From Thiorhodococcus sp. (GTDB lineage Bacteria > Pseudomonadota > Gammaproteobacteria > Chromatiales > Chromatiaceae), in contig JARIBS010000061.1 of the NCBI GenBank assembly GCA_029257385.1, positions 1-38,170 of the forward strand: a stretch of 38,170 bases of DNA. The letters run 5' to 3'. The notes under the pieces are model-generated. The model saw nothing but the letters and a program-made list of their open reading frames with translations, was not told where the DNA came from and ran no database searches. A program made the translations under genes and the position numbers. Below, in pieces: positions 28,597 through 37,929 of this stretch (position 1 is its first letter; each line of letters opens with the position of its first letter).

Positions 28597-29612
28597 CCCA
28601 TAGCGCAGCGGCACGCCAACAGCGAGACCAGGACGCAGCGGCGCAATCAGACGCCGATGGGCGTGTGCGGTTTTTCGATTACCATCCCACCATCGCGGAT
28701 GTGCGCACGGAGGTGCTGCGCGGGCTGGGGGAATCGTCCAAAAGCCTGCCGCCGAAGCTGTTTTATGATCAGCATGGCTCCCGGCTTTTCGATGCCATCA
28801 CTCAATTGCCGGAATACTATCCGACCCGCACCGAGATCGAGATCCTGCGCGAATACGGCTCTGAGATGGCCGACAGTCTGGGTCGCGAGAACGTACTGAT
28901 CGAGTTGGGCAGCGGCAGCAGTCTCAAAATCCAGACTCTGCTCGCGGTGCTCAAGCCGCTGGTCTATGTCCCCGTCGATATCTCCAAAGAACACTTGATG
29001 GCGTCGGCTCGGGCCTTGGCTGAACGCTTCCCAAAGCTCTCGATCCGTGCCGCCTGCGCCGATTACTCAGGCCCTTTCAAGCTGCCGCTCGATCCCGCGT
29101 GGCCCCGTCTAGCGGCCTTCTTTCCGGGGTCCAGCATCGGCAACTTCGACCCACAAGACGCCAGGCATCTGCTCGAGCGTGTCGCCCGATTGCTCGGGCC
29201 GGGCGGCAAGCTCTTGATCGGGGTGGATCTGCGCAAGGATCCCGCGATTCTCAATGCCGCCTACAACGATAGCGAAGGCGTGACAGCGGCCTTCAATCTG
29301 AACCTGCTCACCCGCATCAACCGCGAGCTTGGAGCCGATTTCGATCTCGACGCCTTTGAGCACCGGGCCTATTTCGACGAGGACCGGAGCCGCATCGAGA
29401 TGCATCTGGTCAGCCTGTCGGATCAAGTGGTGCGGGTGGCAGGGCAGGCGTTCACGTTCAGGCGTGGAGAGTCCATCCATACGGAGAGTTCCTACAAGTT
29501 CAGCATCGCCGGATTTCAGGAGCTGGCACACGACGCCGGCTTCGAGTCCGAGCAGGTGTGGACGGATGCGCGGGGGCTCTTCAGCGTACATTGTCTGGGT
29601 GTCCTGAGCTGA
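28593..29612 (+). CDS. egtD: L-histidine N-alpha-methyltransferase EgtD
   Basis: Trimethylates histidine to hercynine with three SAM molecules, the first step of ergothioneine synthesis. The 339-residue protein has the family hallmark FYDQHGSRLFDAITQLPEYY (57-76), the SAM-binding ELGSGSS (104-110) and the VPVDIS acidic strand end (126-131), plus FPGSSIGNFDP later in the fold. The start is the ATG overlapping the egtB stop (ATGA), with GGAG eight bases upstream; an earlier in-frame ATG at 28554 lies inside egtB. It ties the methyl cycle genes of this window to thiol antioxidant synthesis, though they are separate transcripts. Confidence 0.94.
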   Translation: MTHSAAARQQRDQDAAAQSDADGRVRFFDYHPTIADVRTEVLRGLGESSKSLPPKLFYDQHGSRLFDAITQLPEYYPTRTEIEILREYGSEMADSLGRENVLIELGSGSSLKIQTLLAVLKPLVYVPVDISKEHLMASARALAERFPKLSIRAACADYSGPFKLPLDPAWPRLAAFFPGSSIGNFDPQDARHLLERVARLLGPGGKLLIGVDLRKDPAILNAAYNDSEGVTAAFNLNLLTRINRELGADFDLDAFEHRAYFDEDRSRIEMHLVSLSDQVVRVAGQAFTFRRGESIHTESSYKFSIAGFQELAHDAGFESEQVWTDARGLFSVHCLGVLS

Positions 29613-29673
29613 ATGCCTGCGGCGGGCGCCAGTATCTGTGAGCCAGATTTTCCGCCACGATCAATATGGTTTT

Positions 29674-29702
29674 TTGTTCACCGTGCCCGCGCACGGTAGT
29701 AT
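29674..29702 (+). promoter_or_regulatory. Candidate ppc promoter with palindromic spacer
   Basis: TTGTTC (29674-29679) and TAGTAT (29697-29702) are 17 nt apart. The spacer is almost entirely a palindrome, ACCGTG (29680-29685) and CACGGT (29692-29697) around CCCGCG. A repressor dimer bound there would block the promoter. A 5' leader of about 45 nt would follow before the ppc ATG. Confidence 0.45.
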
Positions 29703-29756
29703 CCCGCAACACATTCATTCCATGACGCCCACGGCTGGCTCGAGTATTGCCCCTAC

Positions 29757-32549
29757 ATGAACGCATTGTCTCAAGAACAGATCCTGGAACGCGATGTCCA
29801 GCTCTTCAGCGCCCTGCTCGGCGAGGTTCTGCGTGAGCATAGCCGCAAGCGCGTGCTGGTGATCGTGGAGCGCCTGCGCGACGGCTTCATGCAACTGCGC
29901 GAGCGTGAAGACGCCGAGCTGCGCGAGAAGCTCATGAAACGCATCGAGGGGCTGGATGCCCAGACCCTCTCGGAGGTCATTCGCGCCTTCACCATCTATT
30001 TTGGTCTGGTCAGCGTCGCCGAGGAACTCAACGCGCATCTAGCGCGCATGGAGCTGATTTCGACCGGTGAGCGGCTGTGGGTCGGCTCTTTCGACGATAC
30101 CGTGCGCGACTTTGCCGAGGACGGCGTCAGCCCGGAGAACTTCCAGAGCCTGCTTGAGCATCTCGTCTATCTCCCGGTGTTCACTGCGCACCCGACCGAG
30201 GCCAAGCGACGGACCATCGCAGAGACCTTTCGGCGTATCTTTCTCATCGGTCAGGATCTGCATCTGCGCAAGTTCAACGAGGAAGAGCTGGAGGAGAAGC
30301 TCCAGGAGATTCTCACCAACATCCAGATCCTGTGGAAGACCGACGAGGTGCGCGTACACAAGCCGCAGGTGACCGACGAGGTCCGCCAGGGATTGTATTT
30401 CTTCCGCGAGTCGCTGTTTCAGGCAGTGCCACAGGTTTATCGCTTTCTGGAGAAGGCGGTGCGCAGGAGTTATGGGAGCGCGTGCGCGGTCAAGGTGCCC
30501 AGCTTCATCCACTTCGGCTCCTGGATCGGTGGCGATCGCGACGGCAATCCCTTTGTCAAACCAGAGACCACCGAGCTTGCAGTGCGCATGCATGCCGAGC
30601 TGGCCCTGGAGCTGTATCTGGAGCGTCTCATCAGTCTGAGCCGGATGCTCAGTCATTCGAGCGCGCTCTGTCAGCCCTCGCCGGCATTTCTCGACAGTCT
30701 CGACGTTGATGAGGACTACTGGGTTGAGACCATGGGCCAGCGTCAGCGCCGCTTTCTCTACGAGCCCTATCGGCGCAAGCTTGCCATGATGTGCCACCGC
30801 CTGCAGGCGGATCTCGAGCGGGTGCGCGCGCGCATGGATGGGCAAGACCCGGATGGGCTGCCCGAGGGCTATGCTGACGTGCGCGATTTTCTCGCCGATC
30901 TATACCTGATCCGCGACTCGCTCATTCATCATGACGACGCCAATGCCGCAGCGGGTCCACTGCAAGATCTGATTCGCCTGGCCGAGAGCTTTGGTTTTCA
31001 TCTGGTCCATCTCGATATCCGCCAAGAGTCCAGCCGCCACACCGAGGCGGTCACCGAACTGTTCGCGCGTCAAGCCGGCGCGCCCTACTACCAGGCATTT
31101 ACCGAGCAACAGCGGCTCATGGCGCTGGCCGAGACGATTGCCCATCCGCACCCCTTCGTGATCGACAAGGCGACCCTGACCGCCGAGACGCGCGAAACGC
31201 TGGAGGTCTTCGAGGCCATCGCGCGCATGCGCGCCGAGATCGGCGATCAGGTCTTCGGCCAGTACGTCATCTCCATGACCCACTCGGCCAGCCATGTGAT
31301 GGAAGTGATGCTGCTGGCACGGCTGGCGGGGCTGGCCGGCAAGGGCAGCCAGGGTTGGTTCTGCAGCATCCAGGTCTCGCCCTTGTTCGAGACCATCGAC
31401 GACCTGAGCCGAATCGATCAAGTCATGGCCACGCTGTTCGATGATCCGACCTATCAGGCGCTCCTGAGGGCGTCTGGGAATCAGCAGGAGGTGATGCTGG
31501 GATATTCGGATTCCTGTAAGGACGGCGGGATTCTGGCCTCGAGCTGGAAACTGTTCGAGGCGCAGAAGAAAATCATCGCGCTGGCCGACGATCGCGGCGT
31601 GTCGTGCCGGCTGTTCCACGGTCGCGGCGGCACTGTGGGGCGGGGCGGCGGTCCGACCCATGAGGCGATCATGGCCCAGCCGGTCGATACCGTGCATGGT
31701 CAGATCAAGTTCACCGAGCAGGGCGAGGTGCTCTCCTACCGCTACGCCAACCCCGAGACCGCGCGCTACGAGCTGACCATGGGCATCAGCGGCCTGATTA
31801 AGACGAGCCGCTGTCTGATCGAACCGCTGGAAGAGGAGCGCGAGGACTATCTGAGCATTATGAGCGAGCTGGCCCGCCACGGTGAGGAGGCCTATCGCCG
31901 CCTGGTGCGTGAGACCGAGGGCTTTCTCGACTACTTCTACGAATGTACGCCGCTCGATGGGATCGCGCTGCTCAACATCGGCTCGCGCCCCTCGCACCGC
32001 AAGAAGACCGACCGGTCCCTGGACTCGATCAGGGCCATTCCCTGGGTCTTCGGCTGGGGCCAGTCGCGCCTGACGCTGCCGGCCTGGTTCAGTATCGGGC
32101 AGGCGATCGAGCGCTATCGCGGCAATGACCCGGAGCGCTTGACCAAGCTCCAGAAAATGTATCAGCAATGGCCCTACTTCCGGGCGCTGCTGTCGAGTAC
32201 CCAGATGTCGCTGTTCAAGGCCGAGATGCACATTGCGCGCGAGTATCTGCGCCTGTCCGAGCATCCCGAGCAAGCCACCGCCATTTTCGGCTTCCTTGAG
32301 GAGGAGTACCGACGCACCCTCACACAGGTGCTTGATGTTTCCGGGCTACAGACGCTGATGCAGGAGACCCCGGAGCTGCAAAACTCAGTGGCGCGGCGCA
32401 ACATCTATCTCGACCCCTTGAACCATATCCAGGTCGCAGTGTTGGAGCGCTATCGTTCGGAAACCGACGAGGAAAAGCGCGAGGGCTGGTTGGATCCTCT
32501 GCTGAGATCCATCAACGCCATTGCCGCCGGAATCCGCAACACAGGTTGA
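29757..32549 (+). CDS. ppc: Phosphoenolpyruvate carboxylase
   Basis: Carboxylates PEP to oxaloacetate with bicarbonate, the anaplerotic entry to C4 acids. The 930-residue protein has the catalytic histidine motif VFTAHPTEAKRRT (141-153, H145), GSWIGGDRDGNPFV, MLGYSDSCKDGG, and the glycine-rich FHGRGGTVGRGGGPTHEAI (near residue 620). It ends in RNTG, the expected C-terminus. Length is in the bacterial range and the frame is intact. The ribosome binding site is weak. An ABC exporter gene begins 10 nt after its stop, so read-through is likely. Confidence 0.97.
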   Translation: MNALSQEQILERDVQLFSALLGEVLREHSRKRVLVIVERLRDGFMQLREREDAELREKLMKRIEGLDAQTLSEVIRAFTIYFGLVSVAEELNAHLARMELISTGERLWVGSFDDTVRDFAEDGVSPENFQSLLEHLVYLPVFTAHPTEAKRRTIAETFRRIFLIGQDLHLRKFNEEELEEKLQEILTNIQILWKTDEVRVHKPQVTDEVRQGLYFFRESLFQAVPQVYRFLEKAVRRSYGSACAVKVPSFIHFGSWIGGDRDGNPFVKPETTELAVRMHAELALELYLERLISLSRMLSHSSALCQPSPAFLDSLDVDEDYWVETMGQRQRRFLYEPYRRKLAMMCHRLQADLERVRARMDGQDPDGLPEGYADVRDFLADLYLIRDSLIHHDDANAAAGPLQDLIRLAESFGFHLVHLDIRQESSRHTEAVTELFARQAGAPYYQAFTEQQRLMALAETIAHPHPFVIDKATLTAETRETLEVFEAIARMRAEIGDQVFGQYVISMTHSASHVMEVMLLARLAGLAGKGSQGWFCSIQVSPLFETIDDLSRIDQVMATLFDDPTYQALLRASGNQQEVMLGYSDSCKDGGILASSWKLFEAQKKIIALADDRGVSCRLFHGRGGTVGRGGGPTHEAIMAQPVDTVHGQIKFTEQGEVLSYRYANPETARYELTMGISGLIKTSRCLIEPLEEEREDYLSIMSELARHGEEAYRRLVRETEGFLDYFYECTPLDGIALLNIGSRPSHRKKTDRSLDSIRAIPWVFGWGQSRLTLPAWFSIGQAIERYRGNDPERLTKLQKMYQQWPYFRALLSSTQMSLFKAEMHIAREYLRLSEHPEQATAIFGFLEEEYRRTLTQVLDVSGLQTLMQETPELQNSVARRNIYLDPLNHIQVAVLERYRSETDEEKREGWLDPLLRSINAIAAGIRNTG

Positions 32550-32559
32550 CGCTGCCCAG

Positions 32560-33441
32560 ATGAACCCTCTGATTGAAGCCCGTGATCTCGTGCGTCTCTA
32601 TCCCGGCGTGCGGGCGGTCGATGGCATTAGCTTCGCCGTCGAGCCTGGCCAATGCTACGGGCTGCTCGGACCCAACGGGGCGGGCAAGACCACGACATTG
32701 GAGATGCTCGAGGGCATCCAGTCGCCGACCTCGGGCACAGTGCTCTTTAAGGGACGCCCGCTGGATGGGGTCTATTTCGAGTCCATCGGTATTCAGTTCC
32801 AGGCGACCGCCTTGCAGGATTTCCAGACCGTTGGCGAGTCGCTGGCGATGTTCGCCAGTCTCTATCGCCGCACGGCCGACCCCGATGAGCTGATCCGCAT
32901 CTGCAATCTCGGCGACATTCTCGATCGCGATACCCGCAAGCTCTCGGGCGGTCAGCGCCAGCGACTCTTGCTCGCGATTGCCCTGGTCAACGACCCGGAG
33001 CTGGTGTTTCTCGATGAGCCGACCACCGGACTCGATCCCCAATCGCGGCGCAATTTCTGGGGGCTGATCGAAGGGGTGCGCCGACGCGGAACGACGGTGC
33101 TCCTGACGACACACTATATGGAAGAGGCCGAGCGTTTGTGCGACCAGGTGGCCATCGTCGATCATGGGCGCATCATCGCCGAGGGTGCTCCAGAGGCGCT
33201 GGTGCGCGCGCACTTTCCGGCGAGCGTGATCCGGTTACCCGATTGCGCCTGGCCGGTCGGCACGCACCTGCCCGAAGGCGCACTGGAAGGCAATGGCGAG
33301 ATTGAATTCTATGCTCAGGATGTCCCCGCAATGCTCACCGAACTCGAACGCATCGGCGCGGATCTGAGCGCGTTGCGTGTGGCGACGCCGAACCTCGAAG
33401 ACCTCTTCTTGAGGCTCACTGGCCACGCACTCAGGACCTGA
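32560..33441 (+). CDS. ABC exporter ATP-binding protein (ABC-2 type)
   Basis: A 293-residue ATPase that would energise the membrane protein encoded next. It has Walker A GPNGAGKTT (37-45), the signature LSGGQRQ (128-134) and Walker B ELVFLDEP (147-154), followed by the H-loop in TTHYMEEAERLCD. The frame is open a little upstream into ppc, but the ATG at 32560 gives the normal opening MNPLIEARDLVRLYPG. Substrate is unknown; the family includes NatA/YadG-like and drug exporters. It lies three bases ahead of the permease gene. Confidence 0.92.
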   Translation: MNPLIEARDLVRLYPGVRAVDGISFAVEPGQCYGLLGPNGAGKTTTLEMLEGIQSPTSGTVLFKGRPLDGVYFESIGIQFQATALQDFQTVGESLAMFASLYRRTADPDELIRICNLGDILDRDTRKLSGGQRQRLLLAIALVNDPELVFLDEPTTGLDPQSRRNFWGLIEGVRRRGTTVLLTTHYMEEAERLCDQVAIVDHGRIIAEGAPEALVRAHFPASVIRLPDCAWPVGTHLPEGALEGNGEIEFYAQDVPAMLTELERIGADLSALRVATPNLEDLFLRLTGHALRT

Positions 33442-33444
33442 TTT

Positions 33445-34467
33445 ATGTTCAAACGTGTCATCGCTATCCTGATCGCCCGCAATCGTGAGTTCTACCGGGA
33501 TCGCGCCGGTCTCAGCTGGAACATCCTGATGCCGATCATGATGATCGTCGCCTTTGCCTTCATCTTTCAGGGCGATCAGAAGGATGTGCTGAAAGTCGGC
33601 GTGATCGCCCCGAGCGGAGATCTGGCGCTTGTGGCTTCGCCGTTTCTAGATCTGGAGCATGTCACCTTTGTGGCTTTTAGCGCGCCCGAGAGCGCGATCA
33701 TCAAAGTCGAGCGTCATCAGCTGGACTTGCTGCTCGATCCAAACGCTACACCCGCGTATTGGGTCAACGTCAACTCCGCCACCGGCTACGTAGCTGAGCG
33801 TTTGCTGCTTGCGGCCTATGCGCCTCAGACACAAGGCACGCCAGAGCGCAAAGCGGTGACTGGCGAGGCATTGCGCTATGTCGATTGGGTGCTCCCCGGC
33901 GTCCTGGCCATGAACATCATGTTCTCCAGTCTTTGGGGGGTCGGCTGGGTGGTGGTGCGCTATCGCAAAAACGGTGTGCTTAGACGACTCAAGGCCACAC
34001 CGCTGCGTCCCTGGGAATTTCTCTCGGCTCAGGTTGTCTCGCGGCTGGCGGTGGTGATGGGAGCGAGTCTGATCGTCTATGTCGGCGCCGCGCTGCTGCT
34101 CGACTTTCCGATGCGAGGATCCTATCTGGCGCTTGGCTTGGTCTACGTGGCAGGGGCGCTGTGTCTCATCAGTCTGGGCCTGATCGTTGCCGCGCGTCTG
34201 CGCACCGAGGAGGTCGCCGACGGTCTGCTCAACCTCATTTCCTGGCCCATGCTGCTACTGTCGGGCGTGTGGTTCTCGATGGAGGGTACCAACGCCCTAG
34301 CGCAGACGTTCTCGCAGCTCTTACCCGTCACTCATTTAGTTGAGGCGGCGCGTGCGATCATGATCGATGGGGCGGGGGTTGTCGAAATTCTGCCGCAGAT
34401 CGGTTTGTTGCTGGCGTTGGCGGTGTGTTTCCTGGCGCTGGCGACCTGGATGTTCCGCTGGGAGTAG
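33445..34467 (+). CDS. ABC-2 type exporter permease
   Basis: A 340-residue inner-membrane protein. One hydrophobic segment lies near residues 22-40, then an extracytoplasmic region of about 100 residues, then five hydrophobic segments from about 145 to the end. This layout is typical of ABC-2/NatB-like permeases. The cytoplasmic loop between the second and third segments (RYRKNGVLRRLKATPLRPWEF) matches the family's conserved RLKATP loop. It follows the ATPase gene by three bases. The substrate cannot be inferred from the neighbours. Confidence 0.88.
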   Translation: MFKRVIAILIARNREFYRDRAGLSWNILMPIMMIVAFAFIFQGDQKDVLKVGVIAPSGDLALVASPFLDLEHVTFVAFSAPESAIIKVERHQLDLLLDPNATPAYWVNVNSATGYVAERLLLAAYAPQTQGTPERKAVTGEALRYVDWVLPGVLAMNIMFSSLWGVGWVVVRYRKNGVLRRLKATPLRPWEFLSAQVVSRLAVVMGASLIVYVGAALLLDFPMRGSYLALGLVYVAGALCLISLGLIVAARLRTEEVADGLLNLISWPMLLLSGVWFSMEGTNALAQTFSQLLPVTHLVEAARAIMIDGAGVVEILPQIGLLLALAVCFLALATWMFRWE

Positions 34468-34559
34468 CGCGCCGTGCCAATTTCAAAGGCTGGAAAAAGG
34501 TGCTATTCGCGCCAGCAGTGACGGTGCCGACCGAATAGCCTCTCTCGCCACAATCGCGA

Positions 34560-34967
34560 TCAGCTCTTACTCCCTGGGGCGCTTAGAATCATGACCTCGA
34601 CTTTGGCGATACCGCGCTTGACGATGCCAAGTTTGCGCGCGGCCTGTCTGGACAGATCGATGATCCGACCCTTGATGAAGGGGCCGCGATCATTGACATT
34701 GACGACAATGCTGCGTCCGGTTTTGGTGTCGGTGACCTTGACTCGGGTGCCGAGTGGCAAAGTCTTGTGCGCAGCGCTCAGACGATTCTTGTTGTAGATT
34801 TTCCCGCTCGCAGTTTTCCGCCCGTGCAGGCTGTCGTGATAATAGGAAGCCACGCCTTTCTGGACATGGCCTGAACCACCGCGGGCCAGTACATCGCTGG
34901 CGAGGGGCGGTGTGCATGTCAGCAGCGTGGCCGCAACTAAAGTTGTTCTCATAAGAGCCAATCTCAT
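34560..34967 (-). CDS. RlpA-like double-psi beta-barrel protein
   Basis: A 135-residue exported protein with an N-terminal signal sequence (about 1-28, ending near ASDVLARG) and one RlpA-like double-psi beta-barrel domain: GVASYYHDSLHGRKTASG (37-54), AAHKTLPLGTRVKV, VNVNDRGPF and GRIIDLSR. In larger RlpA proteins this fold is a septal lytic transglycosylase acting on denuded glycans. Here the C-terminal SPOR domain is absent, so septal targeting by that route is not expected. No lipobox cysteine is clear, although C18 lies in the signal region. It converges on the ABC permease gene. Confidence 0.88.
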   Translation of the reverse strand: MRLALMRTTLVAATLLTCTPPLASDVLARGGSGHVQKGVASYYHDSLHGRKTASGKIYNKNRLSAAHKTLPLGTRVKVTDTKTGRSIVVNVNDRGPFIKGRIIDLSRQAARKLGIVKRGIAKVEVMILSAPGSKS

Positions 34968-35267
34968 TTCAAGAAGAGCGAATGCCCATCGCGATGTAGC
35001 AGTGGGTCGCTCTGATTAGGTATGGGGCATAAGCTTAAGTAAAAACGCTACGCAGTAAAACCCTATAATTTCTTAAATCTGATCAGTATCGTGCACAAAA
35101 GGTGAAAATTTAAGGATTGATTTAAACAATAATTGTAATTTTTGATTTTACTTAAACGAATTTAGACAATCCGCTTTTGACTCATAAAACGTGCATTCTG
35201 ATTATTGATTGGAATCACATCGTGTGGGTTGGTGGTGACGCCGGATCTCAGCGTCACAGGATTGGCC
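34968..35267. other. AT-rich gap between the glycosyltransferase gene and the RlpA-like gene
   Basis: No gene is seen in 300 nt. The middle part (about 35030-35215) is much more AT-rich than anything else in the window and probably holds the promoter of the RlpA-like gene. A TTGAT-TGGA-ATCAC sequence (35205-35218) is one base off an FNR/Anr box. GTGACGC (35235-35241) pairs with GCGTCAC (35251-35257) just past the upstream gene, without a T-run. Confidence 0.5.
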
Positions 35268-37892
35268 TTACACCTCATGCCTGACAGGACGCTCTTGGTC
35301 CAGCATGTCGGACATCGGTCCAACGAGCCTGGCCGGGAGATGCTGCCAGGCGCTGATCAGAGACATCAGCACAGAGGCCAGGTAAGGAATGGACTGCACG
35401 ATTAGCACCGCTGTCCACACCCGCACGTCGAGCATGAATGCATCGTCGCGCAGCATGACCAGAACGGCGGCGAGCAGGAAGGCGAACGCAAACAGCGCCT
35501 CCTCGCGCGCGTCGGCCAGTGCGCGGATGACGGCGGGTGCTTCAGCCATCTTCGGCGTACGGAAGAACCCCAGCTTGCCCGTGATCAATCCCCCGAACAT
35601 GGCGCGTGCGATGGTGTGCGAGAGCGCCAGTCCAGCCAGTCCAGCGGCGATGCTCTGACGCAAGGTGGCGGTGACGCGGCGCCGATAGAGAAAGAAGCTT
35701 TTGGACATCTTGAACAAAAACAACACCAACGGCACCAGTGCGATGCTCATGTAGGGCGGTGTAATCCGCTCTGGGAACATGACCATGGCGACCGACCAGG
35801 CAAGCGCCGCGAAGTTAAACAGCAGATTGAAGCCATCGGCGAACCAGGGCAGCCATCCGGCAACGAAGTGGTAGCGCTGGCCGGCCGATAAGGCCGTCTT
35901 GCGCACCCCGAGCAGTTCGCGCCAGTGGTGGAGCAGAATTCTGACCGCGCCGTAAGCCCAGCGATAGCGTTGCTTTCTAAAGTCCGCGAAGGTGTCCGGC
36001 ATCAGGCCGCGACCGTAGGTGCAGGGAATATAGAGCGCCTTGTGGCCGGCCTCGAACAGACGCAGCCCCAGCTCGGCGTCCTCCGTGATGCACCATTCGG
36101 ACCAGCCGCCCGCCTCATCCAGTACGCGTCGGCGGATCATGGTCATGGTGCCGTGCTGGATGATGGCGTTGCGCTCGTTGCGGGTGACCATTCCGAGATG
36201 GAAGAAACCGCGGTATTCGGCCATGCACATGGCCTTGAAGGCGCTCTGATCAGCGTCGCGATAGTCCTGTGGTGCCTGGACGATAGCGACTTCTGGATCG
36301 GAGAAGCCGGGGACCAAGTGGCGCAGCCATTGCGGCTTGACGATGTAGTCGGCATCGATGGCGGCGATGACCTCTGCGGCCGGGTTGGTCTCGCGCAGGA
36401 CGAAGTTGAGTGCGCCCGCCTTGTATCCGGACAGCGGATCGACATGGAAGAAGCGAAAGCGCGGGCCAAGTTGTTCACAGTACGCCTGAACCGGCTGCCA
36501 GACTTTCGGGTCCTTGGTGTTGTTGTCGATCACCAGGACTTCGAACTCTGGATAGTCGAGCGCGGCGAGGCCGTCGAGCGTCTCCATCAGCAGTTCCGGC
36601 GGCTCGTTGTAGGCCGGTACGTGAATGGAAACAAAGGGCAGCTCGGCATCGGGTAGCACGCGCAGCGGGAAGGGGCGACGCCACTTGCGCAGCCACAGCG
36701 ATTCGGCCCATTCGTGCGCCTCTGCCATCAGCAACACGATCACCCCGACGCCCCCGACCAGCAGCAGTAGTCCGACGATGGCGGTCGCGGGCGTCATGTA
36801 TTGACGCGTGTAGTCGTAGACGATCCAGACCGCGGCGGTCGAGACCGCGTAGGTGATGAGTGCCAGGAAACTCTTGCCGCGCTTGGAGAGGGTCGAGCTG
36901 TCGCGATAGAGGAAGGCGAGCAACAACACCCCGATGACGACCGAGAGCCCGGCCAGCTCGCGCCAGTGCGGGATGCGTACGACCGGCTCCGTGAACGTAA
37001 ACTTCGGCTCGCGATCTGAGTTATACACCCCCCAGTAAGTGCCGGTGGCCCCTTCTGTTCTGGCCTTCCACGGCTGATCGAAGGCTTCCATGACGTAGTA
37101 GACGTAGTGTTCCTCCTCGGCCTTGGCGATGAAGCGGCGCAGGAAGCGTGTCTGATTGGCAAGGGATGTCTCGGCGCCGCGGTTGCGCCGTCCATTGCTG
37201 GGCCAGCCGACCTCGCCGATGATGATGGGCTTGTTCGGGTAGGTTTCCTTGACTTGGTTATAGCGGTTGATCACGTAATCGACGGCCTGCTCGAGCGGGA
37301 CTCCCTCCCAGTACGGCAGCAGATGGATGGTGATGAAGTCGACATGCTCGACCAGCTTGGGGTACTTGAGCCAGACGTGCCAGGGTTCGGCGGTGCTGAC
37401 CGGCAGCCAGGTGAGCTTGCGCGCGCGATCGAGGTAGTCGATCAGCTCCGAGACCTCGACATCGTCGCGCAGAATGGCCTCGTTGCCGATCATGACCCGC
37501 ACGATATCGCGGTGGCCTTCGTTGAGAACCTCTGCGAGCCGCTTGAATTCGCGCTCGTTGGCGTCGGCGTCCGTCCCGACCCAGGCCCCGAGCGTGACGT
37601 TCAGTCCATAGGCCGCGGCGAGGCGCGGAACGGCCGCGAGCGTCTCCTCGACGGTGTAGGTGCGCACCGCGTGCGCCTTGCCCTGGAGTAGGGCCAGATC
37701 GCGGTCGATGCTCTCCACTGTGGGGAAGCGTTTCTGACTGGGGTCATCGTCCGCGCGCATCGGCGAGAAAGAAAAGCCCTGGATGCGGGTTGGCCAGGGC
37801 GGCTCTTCATCGGGTTGGTTCAACAGCCCCCAAGCCGCGACCGTGAGGAGTGCAATCAGTACCGGGATGACGAAATTGATGGTGCGGTTCAT
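35268..37892 (-). CDS. GH17-GT2 fusion, NdvB-like beta-glucan synthase
   Basis: An inner-membrane enzyme of 874 residues. After an N-terminal membrane helix (about 6-24) comes a GH17-type domain (about 38-300) with the two expected glutamates: E138 in VMIGNEAI (acid/base) and E227 in IIIGEVGW (nucleophile). Then come two or three membrane segments (about 311-392) and a processive GT2 domain with VSIHVPAYNEPP, DAD at 513-515, TED at 603-605 and QRYRW at 641-645, followed by more membrane helices. The architecture matches NdvB-type proteins making periplasmic or cyclic beta-1,3 glucans; the exact product is inference. An in-frame GTG at 37910 is an alternative start; neither has a strong ribosome binding site. 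Confidence 0.88.
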   Translation of the reverse strand: MNRTINFVIPVLIALLTVAAWGLLNQPDEEPPWPTRIQGFSFSPMRADDDPSQKRFPTVESIDRDLALLQGKAHAVRTYTVEETLAAVPRLAAAYGLNVTLGAWVGTDADANEREFKRLAEVLNEGHRDIVRVMIGNEAILRDDVEVSELIDYLDRARKLTWLPVSTAEPWHVWLKYPKLVEHVDFITIHLLPYWEGVPLEQAVDYVINRYNQVKETYPNKPIIIGEVGWPSNGRRNRGAETSLANQTRFLRRFIAKAEEEHYVYYVMEAFDQPWKARTEGATGTYWGVYNSDREPKFTFTEPVVRIPHWRELAGLSVVIGVLLLAFLYRDSSTLSKRGKSFLALITYAVSTAAVWIVYDYTRQYMTPATAIVGLLLLVGGVGVIVLLMAEAHEWAESLWLRKWRRPFPLRVLPDAELPFVSIHVPAYNEPPELLMETLDGLAALDYPEFEVLVIDNNTKDPKVWQPVQAYCEQLGPRFRFFHVDPLSGYKAGALNFVLRETNPAAEVIAAIDADYIVKPQWLRHLVPGFSDPEVAIVQAPQDYRDADQSAFKAMCMAEYRGFFHLGMVTRNERNAIIQHGTMTMIRRRVLDEAGGWSEWCITEDAELGLRLFEAGHKALYIPCTYGRGLMPDTFADFRKQRYRWAYGAVRILLHHWRELLGVRKTALSAGQRYHFVAGWLPWFADGFNLLFNFAALAWSVAMVMFPERITPPYMSIALVPLVLFLFKMSKSFFLYRRRVTATLRQSIAAGLAGLALSHTIARAMFGGLITGKLGFFRTPKMAEAPAVIRALADAREEALFAFAFLLAAVLVMLRDDAFMLDVRVWTAVLIVQSIPYLASVLMSLISAWQHLPARLVGPMSDMLDQERPVRHEV

Positions 37893-37929
37893 GGGCGCTT
37901 GTTTTAGCACGAGGGCTTGGTTCGAAGAA

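Noticed and set aside
30900-32273. 457-codon minus-strand open frame opposite ppc
   Set aside because: Antisense shadow of ppc; no motif and no ribosome binding site.
34502-34539. GCTATTCG/CGAATAGC as a bidirectional terminator between the ABC permease and RlpA-like genes
   Set aside because: The stem has a 22-nt loop and no T-run on either strand; too weak to call.
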